Origin: Cenococcum geophilum 1.58
Lineage: Eukaryota; Ascomycota; Dothideomycetes; Gloniales; Gloniaceae
Direction of reading: 5' to 3'
Assembly (NCBI GenBank): GCA_001692895.1
Contig: KV748299.1
Span: forward strand, 62,001-126,000
Length of the DNA stretch: 64,000 nucleotides
Made by a program: the position numbers and the translations under genes. Below are positions 35,001 to 46,334 of the stretch, in pieces. The first letter of the stretch is position 1. Each line of letters begins with the position of its first letter. Below the pieces are notes generated by a model. That model worked only from the letters and a program-made list of their open reading frames with translations, was not told where the DNA came from and made no database searches.

Positions 35001-37374
35001 CACGGCGTACCTAGACAACATTCTTATATACTTAGATAATAAACTTAAGCACTAATTTTACGTTAAGAAGGTCCTAGAGAGGCTACGGAATGCAGGCCTA
35101 TAAGTTAATATTAAGAAATACGAATTTGGAGTAAAACGCATAAAATACCTTGGGTTTATTATTAGTATAGAAGGAATTAAAGTTAACCCTAAGAAGGTTA
35201 AAGCGATCTATAACTAGCAACCCCCTTATACTATAAAAGGCATTCAGTCCTTTCTCAGCTTTTATAATTTCTACTATTAGTTTATCCGTAATTACGGGGT
35301 TATAGCTAAGCCTCTTATACAACTAACTAGGAACAATACGCCTTTTATTTTTAAGGATAACTATATAGAAGCCTTTAAGGAGTTAAAGAACCGACTTATC
35401 TCCTCCCTAATTCTCCGTTACTATAACCTAGACCTAGAATTAATACTAGAAACGGACGCATCTAATAGAGTAGTAGTGGGGGTTCTCTTATAGCTATACC
35501 TAGATGGCGAGTAGTACCCTATTGCGTTTTTCTTAAAGATAATAGCCCTAGCTAAGTATAACTATAAAGTATATAATAAGGAAATGCTGGCTATTATATA
35601 ATTATTGTCCTAGTAGCGCGTAGAGCTTAGAAGTATAGACTCCTAGATTAAAGTCTATACTAATTATAAAGCCCTTAAGTATTTTATAATAACAAAGCAG
35701 CTTACTAGTTAATAGGCTAGGTGGGCTAAAATACTCTCCTAATTCTTCTTTACAATTATATACTACCCTAGTAGATAAAATTCTAAAACTAATACCCTTA
35801 CCTAAAGAGAACAGGATATAGAACTATAGGATAAGCTAAAGGCTTAGCACCAGACATATACCCTCCTCCGTCCTAAATAGCTCAACCTATATATCCTTAA
35901 GGAACTAAGCTCTAAATAGAGTAAGTTAGCGCCTATAGAAGGAGAGATCCTAGATAAACTAATAGGACTAATTAACCGCATCCTAATCGCAAACCGCTTA
36001 GCTAAATCCCTAAAAGCCCTCCGCGACTAAGCTATGGAAGGCAACCCTAATTTAGAAATAGAAGACGGACTGCTCTTATACTAAGAGTGGCTTATAGTTC
36101 TAGACGTTAATAACCTATAAACGGAACTAATCCGTAAAGCCTACTGTTAAGTCTCTATGGCGCACCCTAGTTAAGACAAAACCTACTAACTACTAGCGCC
36201 TTACTACTACTAGTAAGGACTCCTATCTAATATAGAACGATTTATTAGGAACTATTATACTTATAAACAGGCAGATACCCCTAGGGATTAAACCCCTAGA
36301 TAGTTATAACCACTGCTAGTTCCTAAACACCCTTAGCAGTATATTATAATAGACTTTAAATTATTCCTAAAGGACAAATATAGCTACAATATGGCCTTTA
36401 TGGTAGTTGACCGACTAAGTAAGCAAGCTATTTCCCTCCCCTACTTTAAGACTATAACTATAAAAGATATAGCCCGTATATATATTAATAACATTTACCG
36501 GATCTATAGCGCTCCTAAGTTAATTATTTTTAACTATAGACCCTAATTTATATCGGACTTCTAGGATAAATTCTACCGTATCTTTAGGATTAAGATTAAG
36601 CTCTCTACCGTATTCTACCCTTAGACCAACGGCTAAACCAAGATTATAAACTAATACCTTAACTAGCGACTTCGCCCTTTTATTAGCTATTACTAGGACA
36701 ACTAGTTAGAACTACTGCCTATAATGGACTACGCACAGCTTACGCTCCCTTATAATAGTATAGAAATATTACCATTTAAGCTACTCTATAGATATAAGCT
36801 ATAAATATCCTTTAATTGGGATAGACCTATAGGACCTATAACGGCCCGCGAACGCCTTAGCTATAAAGAGGCCTAGATATTCGCTAAGAGAATATATAGA
36901 GCCTAGAAGACTGCCTAAGCAATTATAAAAAAGGTATAAGAGAAGAAAGAGGCCGATATAAACCAACATCGTCGCGAGGTAGACTTCTACGTAGGAGATA
37001 AGGTATAGGTATTAACAAAGAACTGGAAAACCTAGAGGCCGAGCCACAAGCTAGACTACTAAATAGCTGGCCCCTACGAGATCCTTAAGAGGATAGGATA
37101 CTCTTTTAAGGTTAAGCTACCAGAGTTAATAAAGATCCACCCTATCTTCTCTCCAGACCGATTGCGGAAGGCCGCTAATAACCCATTGCCTAGATAGTAT
37201 AACGACCCCCTACCGCTAATTTAGATTATAGAGGACGAGGAATAGGAGGTTAAAGGGATCTTAGCAGTTAAGAAGAACCGCAGTACCTTAAAATACCATG
37301 CGAGCTGGATAGGTTATAACAAAGACCCAGAATGGTACCCCGCGTCTAATTTTAAGTACTCTCCCTATAAGCTA

Positions 37375-37576
37375 TGTTACGGTACTGGCAAATTGCCGTC
37401 AGATTGCCGTAAATTGCCGTCACGTGACCAGAGGATTGTATATAACTTCGAGCGGTGCTTCCGTTCTTCCCCTTTCCTTTCTCTAGCTTTAGATCCTCGT
37501 TTATAGACAATACAATCGTATAGGCCTGCGCGACCCTCTTGCCGTGCTCGTGCCTCGATTAACTAAGTCGCTAATA
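37375..37576 (+). repeat. Element E 5' LTR
   Basis: It starts TGTTACGG and contains three ATTGCCGT-type repeats, an E-box and a TATA box. Confidence 0.92.
37421..37445 (+). promoter_or_regulatory. LTR promoter: CACGTG E-box plus TATA box
   Basis: GTCACGTGAC is followed 12 bases later by TATATAA, the clearest core promoter in the window and conserved in the 3' LTR. The same order recurs in elements A and F. Confidence 0.5.
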
Positions 37577-40500
37577 TTATCTAAAGCTCGTTACTACTCT
37601 CTCTTCCTAAGAAGGAACTTAAATATATCTACGGACCACAAATAGGACAGGAATATAGGATAGGACCCTAAGGACATCACTAGGACTATAAGAACAGGAT
37701 AGAACTAAAAGGACACAAATAGGACACGCACGGACTAGAACCCCTAGAAAATAAACAAACACTAAAAATTACCCAATACCCCTACTACTATGGTAAGAAA
37801 TACAGCAGCCGGCAAAGCCGCTACAGGACCCGTAAATACCTCCGATGGTGAAACAGTCACCGTTTTAACCCCCTAGGAAGAACTTATAGCAGCTAATACT
37901 GAAATTAAACAACTTCGAGAGCTACTTAAAACTAGAGATACCCCTACGCCTAGTAAGGAGTTATTAGACACCTAGAGGCTTGCTATAGTCCTTAAGGCCC
38001 TAGCCTAACGCACAGCGTTAGCATTATCGCGGTCCGTAAAGGTCGCGGACCCCCTATTACTTATAGACGGAACTAACCCTATATTTAATAATTGGAAGAT
38101 TTAACTATAAGATAAGCTTAAAGTTAATATAGACTACTTCCCTATTACTTAAGCTAAGATGGCCTATATCTTTAGCCGCACTAGCAGGGACGTATAGACG
38201 CATCTACGTCCGCGATACGCCCAGGACTCGGTAGACCCTTTTCTCTCTAGAGAAGAAATAATTAACTACCTATCTTCTATTTATAAGGACCCCTTTAAGA
38301 CGCAGAACGCCCGCCTTAACTATAAAGCCCTAAACATAAAAACAACGGAGACCTTTTTGGCTTTTTAAACCCGCTTTCTATACCTAGCCGGCTAAGCCCG
38401 TATTCCCTATAAAGACCTAATACTAGACCTCTTTAACAAGCTTACCCTAGACCTATAGCGCGCCGTACTACTAGTTTTTACTACTATATAAACGCTAAAG
38501 GTACTTACGGACCACTGCCTAGCTATTAATTAAGGCCTCTATTAAATTAAGGCATAAGCTAAGCGGTATAAAGCTAGAAACTCTTTAAACTAGACTATAA
38601 GCACTATAAGAATAGCCCGCAGTGCCCCGGTATAATCTATAACCCCTACGGCACCGGCCGTATAGCCCGCCGTTAATCCGGCAGCTAGCCGCGCAGCTAG
38701 TCCTACTACGGGTCCGGCATATACTTAACCTACTTATAGCGACCCCCGTAAATAGGCCCTTAGTAATTAAGGAGCTTACTTTTTATACGGCTAAAAGGAC
38801 TACTTTATAAAGGACTGCCTAATAGTAGTAAAGATAAATAAGGTCCTATTAATTTAGAAGGATAGTACAAAGTTGGAAAAAGAGGAACCCTAGAGGAAGA
38901 CTCCTCTCTAGGGTTAAAAGGGATTAATATATTATATATTAATCTGGGTCGGCTAGTTGGTAAAAGAAGCTGCACTATCCCTTATACTTTATTCCGCAAT
39001 AGATATTAAGTTTTAACCTCTACTTTAGCTAATTTAGGAGTAAATGCCTTTACCTTAATTAATATAAAGTGCGCTGCAAAACTGGCTAACTTTTTAAATG
39101 CACCCCTTAAAGAACTGCCTAAACTAATTCCTATCCGTGGGTATAACGGACGGATAGGACCACCTATTACGACTATCCTGCGGATCTACCTCCGCGTTAA
39201 CGGATAAAGGCAGTATAATATCCCCTTCCTTATTATAGACCTAGGAAACTATAATATAATCTTAGGAAGGAAATGGCTAGCCTATTTAGGCTTATAGCTT
39301 AATATATAGAACTAACGGCTTATCTAGCCTAAAACCCTACCCCTAATACCTTCTTTTATAAAGGAAATTAGCATTATAATGGAAAACCTCGTATAACTAT
39401 AGGTAGATACCGTTTACTAAGCTGACGCCATGCGTAGGGACCAGGCTTTTAAGAAAGATGTACAACTTAACCCGTAACGGGTTCGTATACTACGCCGCCC
39501 CTAAACTACTAATATTATACCGCCGGCACTAGAAACCTAGGAAGTTAGTAATAAGCTAGCTAGCTTAGGCCCTATACAGCTATAAAGAATAGTAAGGAGT
39601 ACTAGACGCCATACTAAAAGTATAGACTAGAAGGATAACTTACGGAAGATAGAACGTAAGCTAAAGAGGGTTATAAACCCTTAACCGCAGAATACGGCCT
39701 ATAGAACGTCCGTAAAGAAACCTATAAACCTCCCACTAGTTAATATCTACTGCATTAGCGCTATAAAATTCTACCAAAACTTAAAACGGCCTAATACTAT
39801 TGCCTTTACAACTAGCTTATATAAAATTAATTAAATAATTAAGGAAAAGGAAAGCGAGCTTAGCGGATAGGAAAGTAAGCTTATAGATAAGGAGCTGGTA
39901 GAACAGAAACTGCCCCATTAGCACCAGAAATTCAAGGATATATTCTCTAAGGTAGTATCCGATATACTCCCACCTTATTAACCATACGACTATAAGATTA
40001 AGATTAAGCCTAATAAGGAGAATACCCTTAGCTATAGCCCCCTTTATTAGTAATCTACCACCAAATTATAGGCCATAAAGTAGTATCTTATTAATAACCT
40101 GGATAAGGGCTTTATTAAGCCTAGTAGTTAAGTCCCTTTTACCTTACTAATTCTCTTTATAAAGAAGCTAAATAGAGGACTCCATTTCTATATTAACTAC
40201 TATAAGCTAAATAATATAACCCGTAAGGACCGCTACCCTCTACCTCTACTTAATAAGACACTGGCCTAAATAAGTAGAGCTAAGATTTTTATAAAGCTTA
40301 ATATTCGCTAGGCCTTTTACCGAATTAGGATAGACCCCAGATCTATAGATCTTACTATATTTCGGACCCGTTATAGATTATATAAATATAAAGTACTTCC
40401 TTTTAGACTAACTAACGGACTAGCTACGTACTAGCGATATATAAATAATATACTCTTTGACTACCTTAATAACTTCTACACAGCCTACCTAGATAATATT

Positions 40501-43023
40501 ATAATTTACTCTAAGAATAAGTTAGAATATAAGGAGCACGTCTATAAGGTCCTACAACGGCTCTATAAGGCTAGCCTCTAGGCCGATATTTAGAAATTAG
40601 AATTTAGTATAAAGCGTATAAAGTACCTAGGGTTTATTGTTAGCACGGACGGAATTAAGGTAGACCTTAAGAAAACGGTTGTAATTAAGTAGTAGGTACC
40701 TCTAAGGACCGTAAAGGGGGTATAGTTATTCTTAGGCTTCTGTAACTTCTACTAACGCTTTATTAAAAACTATAGTAGGATTACTTAGCCCCTTAGCCGC
40801 CTTACCTAAAAGGACCAGCCCTTCTACTTTAATACCGTATATAGGTAGGCCTTCAACAAGCTTAAGAAACAACTAGCCTCTGCCCCCTTACTCGCCCACT
40901 TTAACCTAGAACGGCCCTTAATGCTAGAAACTAATGCCTTAGATGGTGTTATAGCTGGCGTTTATTTACAAAAGCAGGCAGATAGAGAATAGCACCCTAT
41001 TGCATACTATTTAAAGACTATAATAGATGCCGAGCTAAACTACTATATTTATAACAAAGAAATGCTGGCTATTATCTCTAGCTTTTAGCACTAGCGTGTA
41101 TAGCTAGAGGGAACCCCTAAACCCGTCTAGGTAGTATTAGATTATAAGGCCCTAGAATACTTTATAACAATAAAGGCCCTTATAGCCCGGTAGGCACGCT
41201 AGGCGGATATCCTATCTTAGTTTAACTTCTTAATTATATATAAACCGGGCGCTATAAACCGTGCGGACGCCCTAATAAGGCGTCAGCAGGACCTAGATAA
41301 TTAGACGGCTGTAAAGATCTTATTACGGACCTAGACCCTACTATAACTAGAGTACCTTAACCCCTAAATATAGGTAGAACTAAATATAGACCCCTTAGGT
41401 GCTAAGATATGTCCTATTAATACCATGGAACTTAACCTTATTAATAAACTACTATAAGTAAATTATACGGCCCCTTCGTTATAAGAGTACTATAAAAAGG
41501 CAAAGGACGCTATAAACCTATAGTCCCTTAAAAACGGACTTCTTAAGTACTATAAACGGCTAGCAGTAGTAGAGGAGTAGAACTTACGGACGCGGCTAAT
41601 TACCGAAGCATATGGCCAGGTCTCTATAGCCTACCCCGGAAAGAATAAGACCTATAAGATTATCGCCAACTATTACTACTAGCCTAGAATAGTTATAGAT
41701 ATTAACCGCTACGTATAAAACTGCAATAACTGCTGTAGGTCTATAATCCCACGAGATAAGACCCCAGGACTGTTAAAACCACTTCCAATACTAGAGCGCC
41801 CCTAGCAGCATATCTCTATAGATTTCTATAAGCTACCTATAGACCATAACGGATATAATATAGCTATAGTTATAGTCGACCGCTTTAGTAAGCGCCCGTT
41901 CTTAATCCCCTGCTATAAGAATATTAATGCTAAAGAGGCGGCCCGATTATATATCTACTATATCTATTAAATTTACGGACCGCTAGACACTATCGTATCC
42001 GATTGCGGGCTATAGTTTATATCGGCTTTCTGGAACGAGTTTACCCGGATCCTAGGCATTAAGCTAAAGCTTTCTACGGCATACTACCCTTAGATAGACG
42101 GCTAGACGAAGATTATAAATTAGTATTTGGACTAGAGACTTTAACCCTTTATTAACTACTTTTAGGATAACTAGGCTAAACTACTACCTCTAATAGACTA
42201 CGCCCAGGCTACCCTACCTTATAACTCTATAGGATTTGCACCTATCTAGCTAGAAATAGGGTATTTACCCTATATAAGCTTTAACTGGGAAAGAACGGAA
42301 GGGCTACGGACCGTACGCGAAAAACTATCTTATAAGGAAGCCCAGCAGTACGCTAAACGCTTAGAAGAAGCTTAAAAAGTAGCCTATATAAACCTAGAAA
42401 AGGCCTAGAAATTAATAGAATAGCAGGCAAATAAGTATAGGCGCGAGCCTAACTTTACCGTAGGCGATATAGTCTAGGTTATAATAAAGAACTAGAAGAT
42501 AGAACGGCCTAGCTGTAAGCTAGACTACCAGATAGCAGGACCGTACAAGGTCCTTAAGAAGATAGGCAACTTATATAAGGTAAAGCTCCTAGATTTAATT
42601 AAGGTCTACCCTATTTTCTCGCTAGATAAGCTATAAAAAGCTATAGATAACCTATTGCCTAGATAAAAGAACGAACCGCCCCTACTAATTTAAGTTAACG
42701 GCGATAGCGAATAGAAAATTAAAGAAATACTGGCCTGTAAACTTGTAAGAGGAATACTAAAGTACCGCGTAAGTTAGAAAGGATATAATCCGGACCCTAC
42801 CTAGTACCCCGTATGGAATTTTATAGGTAGCCCCCATAAGTTATAGGAGTTCTATAGCAATTACCCTAACAAACCTAGACCGCTAAGGTACTTAGATAAG
42901 TAGATAGAGTGCTAGTATAGCGAGAACGATAAAGTACTAGAAGAGTATAAAGATAAGAATACCCCGTAGGTGTAATACGGACATATAAAGCCTGAGGGCA
43001 GGCTTTTTCGGAGGGGGGGGTAA

Positions 43024-43225
43024 TGTTACGGTACTGGCAAATTGCCGTTAGATTGCCGCAAATTGCCGTTACGTGACCAGAGGATTGTATATAACTTCGA
43101 GCGGTGCTTCCGTTCTTCCCCTTTCCTTTCTCTAGCTTTGGATCCTCGTTTATAGACAATACAATCGTACAGGCCTGCGCGACCCTCTTGCCGTGCTCGT
43201 GCCTCGATTGACCGAGTCGCTAATA
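43024..43225 (+). repeat. Element E 3' LTR
   Basis: 202 bp, preceded by a long G tract and followed by AGCTA (43226-43230), after which the remainder of element D resumes. Confidence 0.92.
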
Positions 43226-43391
43226 AGCTACAAGATTTCCACCTAGCCTACCTAGACCTCCCTAGACTACCACGTAAACTAGATAGCTAGATTAAATGCT
43301 AGGAAGAAGGGTTAGATAACTATAATAATTTAGATAACAATAAAGAACTTGGATAAAGCCTAAGGGCAGACTTTTTAGGAGGGGGGGGTAA

Positions 43392-43652
43392 TATAATAGT
43401 ACTGGAGCGCGTTACCTGCCAACTTCTGCCATATTCTGCCGACCCTAACTTTCTACTAACTTCTGCTAGCTAATTAGGATTTTCCATACCCGGTATAGAA
43501 AATCGCTACTGGCTCGCTTACTACTAGCGTCTTAGCGACCCCTTTATATCTTGCCAGTCTCTAAGAGTCTTCTTCTCCTCCTTAGCTTAGTATTCTTATA
43601 TGGTAGCAATCTACAAGCTTCGGTTCAGAAGCATTTATACGAGCCCGTCATA
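43392..43652 (+). repeat. Element D 3' LTR
   Basis: This is the second 261-bp copy, preceded by the polypurine tract (43380-43388) and followed by TCTGC (43653-43657), where MULE transposase coding resumes. Confidence 0.9.
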
Positions 43653-43657
43653 TCTGC

Positions 43658-46119
43658 TGCCCTTTTTTAAAAACTTGGCAACTAACAGAGCAACCTAATT
43701 AAGCTCTTTGATACACCACCACCTTATTAAGTTATCCCTACTCTCTCGCACGAGGTTACTTAAGGTCCTTCGTGGCTCCGTAGGCCCTGGTTTATAATAT
43801 AGAACCGTCCGGCAGCGTCTTAAGTAGATATACAGGTTTCTGCGGAGGAGCCTTTCCCTACTCTACTACCACCTGGAATACTACCCCCTACCCGCCGTAA
43901 ACGTCGGGCTACTTCCACTGCCTCGGAACGCTATACTGCAAGTCCTCTTCTACTATAGCTTTAATTGCCGTTACTAGAAGTTAAAATTAAGCGTCTAGAG
44001 TGGAAGCCGAACCCCTAGTTATACCCGGATTTAGTACCAGTAGTAAAAAAGGTAGTTAACTTAATGCCGCCTTAATACCTTTTAGAGCTATATAAGGGTG
44101 AAAATTTTAAGGATATTAACGCCGCATTTAATCGATATTAGGACTATGTATTCTCCAAAGATTTCTTTATTGTTAAATTATTAGTATCTGGCCCAGATAC
44201 TTTACGGCCGCGCACTATCTTCGTCTATAAGCACTATAGTAAGTATACCCAAAACTACCGCAAATTGGACGACTTTCGCGGTAAAAACAGCAACCGTTAG
44301 CGAGAGGCCACTAAGGTGCACTAGATAAGGTGCGGCTGGAGTATTCGGGTGGCCTGGAAACAGCTTATTAAGCATATAGGCTTAGTATATAGGTAGGTGG
44401 CGACTCTTACCTGTATTAAGTATGCCGATCTAGATAATCCAGAGGCCCCTATATACGACTTTATTGCTAATCCTCTTGCTTATATTGGTTACTAGGATCG
44501 ACTACTAGAGGCTAAAGAGGCAGCCGTAGAAGCCTACGCTCTTAGGGCAACACGAGAGACCTATCTTACTGCGTAGCGTTAGCTTTCTGCCCGGGAGCTA
44601 TATATAAGTAAGAAGAAATACTATACCTTAACGCGATTGTTAAGCGGCCTTCCTGGTGGAGCTGAGGGCCAGCCACGAGCGCTTAGCGCGCTTGAGCTGC
44701 TTCTCCACTAGCATAGATTTAAGTACCGGTCTTAATATACCTACATAATTAATCTAGAATTAGGTCGTCTAATTGCCCAGAGTCTCCAGTAGCTTATATT
44801 CTGGCTTCCTATCTAGGTAGATTTAGCGTAAAGGTTTATTACCGACTTTGGCTGCTAAATAGACGCTATATTTAATACTAATTGATCCAAGCTCTTATTA
44901 GCTATTATTACTAGCGTTACTAATATAGGGTCCTCTTTTCCAGTAATACAGTTGTTTATTAAAAGCGAGTCCTAGCTAGATTGGGCCTTTTTACTGGAGT
45001 CTGCTTAGCAGAAGCTTTAGAAACGGCCACCTAAAGTTATTATTACCGATTTTGGTAAGGGCCTTGCAGCCGCCTTATTGGTAGGGCAGTTAATTATAGT
45101 TGTTCTCTAGTACTGCCAGTGGCACGCCGCGAAGGTAATAAAGAAGAGGATTGATAAGGGGATCCAGACAAAGGCTAAGAGGCCGTATAGCTACTTAGTG
45201 GAAGAGAGGAAGGTAGTAAAGGAACTGTTTTAGCCCTACTTAAAATCCAAAACAGTAGCAGAGCTTAAAGCTAATCGAAAGGTAGTCCTAGATAACCTAC
45301 ACCCGTACAATAAGGTGTGGTTTTAGACTATATATGTTGAAAAGGAGAGCTAGATAATTACCTACTATATTAGGTAAGTTTTATTTTAAGCTGGGGAATA
45401 GAATACTTAAAGGCATCCTAGAAACGAGCTTTACTATAAGCTAGCCTATAGTAAAGCTTATTTCTTGGATGCCTTTAAGCATCCTACTCTTGAGCTTAAA
45501 AACCTTATTTTAACGTTAGTTGTTCCTTAACCGCTTACTCCCTTACTAGATACCTTCTAAATTTAGGTATAGCGGCAAGCTAACGAGGCGAGGGTATTAA
45601 CGGAGGATTAAAATGCTTTACTAATTATCAATTAAGCCTTAAAGATACTATAATTAAGCTGAAGAGGTGGATTTTAATATTATATAAGGAATTAATTAAA
45701 TCCAAATATACGTCCGAGACGTCCCTCCCTCAAATTATCACCCTAGATCTCTTTTAGCATCACTTCGCCTAGATTAACGGTATAGTAACATACTACGCGC
45801 TTAAGCGAATCTTTAACTCTATGTGTGGCGCAAAAGCTTTAACAAATGAGGAAAAGCAAGAGTGGGCTGATCGGGAGTGGAATTAAGATAACTGCGACTG
45901 CGAGGACCCCTACCGATATAGCCTCCCCTGCCGCTATATACTTATTCGGTGCTTAATACAGAGGCCTCCTATATCGCCGGCTTTAATCTACCCTCGCTAG
46001 AATATCGCGATAAAGCTAATTGCTGCTCTAGATTGGCAACCGCGATATATTAAGGGTATGGCGTTTTAAGGCGACCCTCTGCTAGAGTACCCGGAAGCTC
46101 TTACTAGGATCCGGCTATT
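43658..46119 (+). pseudogene. MULE transposase, catalytic core and SWIM finger
   Basis: The middle part contains the MULE DDE core. DAIFNTN at ~44862 carries the first aspartate, followed by LLLAIITSVTNIGSSFPV. VIITDFGKGLAAAL at ~45034 carries the second aspartate, followed by the C.WH signature YCQWHAAK at ~45109. A candidate third acid lies in YVEKES at ~45330-45350. Near 45888-45945 is a SWIM zinc finger (CDCEDPYRYSLPCRYIL; the last histidine appears as tyrosine, a RIP-type CAT to TAT change). An N-terminal DNA-binding-like stretch (KHYSKYTQNYRKL) lies at ~44230. Many TAG/TAA stops make it inactive. It is interrupted at 46119 by element F (target CTATT). Confidence 0.85.
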
Positions 46120-46334
46120 TGTAAGGGATATTATTGCGGACACCTCGGGTTGCCCTCAGGACAACCCCCGGACGCCCCTCGGATGGTCGCCGGTCACGTG
46201 CCGGAGGCACGTGCCCGTAGTATATAGTCTCCACGATCCCAGAGGCCTTACCTCCTTAAGGATTCGTCTCTCTTACCAATCTATCTTATTCCAATCGTGT
46301 CCTTATAGCCCCCTGTCTATAAGATCCCCTCACA
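46120..46334 (+). repeat. Element F 5' LTR
   Basis: TGTAAGGG...CTCACA, GC-rich in its first half, with two CACGTG boxes arranged as an inverted repeat. Confidence 0.92.
46195..46226 (+). promoter_or_regulatory. LTR promoter: paired CACGTG boxes plus TATA box
   Basis: CACGTG at 46195-46200 and again at 46208-46213 lie in an inverted repeat (GGCACGTG / CACGTGCC type), followed by TATATA at 46221. The spacing to the TATA box is similar to elements A and E. Confidence 0.5.

Larger units (their letters stand above)
37375..43225 (+). mobile_element. Element E: Ty3/gypsy chromovirus, fossil, nested in D
   Basis: The LTRs are 202 bp (37375-37576, 43024-43225) with target duplication AGCTA. The internal region is collinear with and clearly related to element A: gag (about 37792-38930), protease (about 39010-39290), reverse transcriptase (about 40000-40620), RNase H (about 40910-41320), integrase (about 41600-42160), chromodomain (about 42720-42900). 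Several dozen RIP-type breaks. The LTRs differ at about 8 of 202 positions by eye, so it seems younger than D and A, although RIP blurs dating. A and E form a two-member family whose LTRs share their right halves but differ in the upstream repeat module. Confidence 0.92.
31780..43652 (+). mobile_element. Element D: Ty3/gypsy chromovirus, fossil, contains element E
   Basis: The 261-bp LTRs (31780-32040, 43392-43652) have terminal repeats TGTGACG/CGTCATA and target duplication TCTGC on both sides. Parts: gag (about 32280-33440), protease (about 33540-33860), reverse transcriptase (about 34500-35150), RNase H (about 35440-35830), integrase (about 36080-36650), and a C-terminal chromodomain region near 37230-37374 that is split by element E and ends at 43231-43391 with a G-rich polypurine tract. 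It is heavily RIP-decayed, with many dozens of breaks. The LTRs differ at roughly two dozen of 261 positions, nearly all transitions, the most diverged pair here. It inserted into the MULE. Confidence 0.9.

Noticed and set aside
42875-43159. 94-codon minus-strand open frame
   Set aside because: It spans the polypurine tract and LTR of element E on the antisense strand and has no motif.
46190-46215. Transcription terminator hairpin from the GGCACGTG inverted repeat
   Set aside because: It sits upstream of the TATA box in an LTR and is better explained as paired E-boxes. Rho-independent terminators do not apply in fungi.
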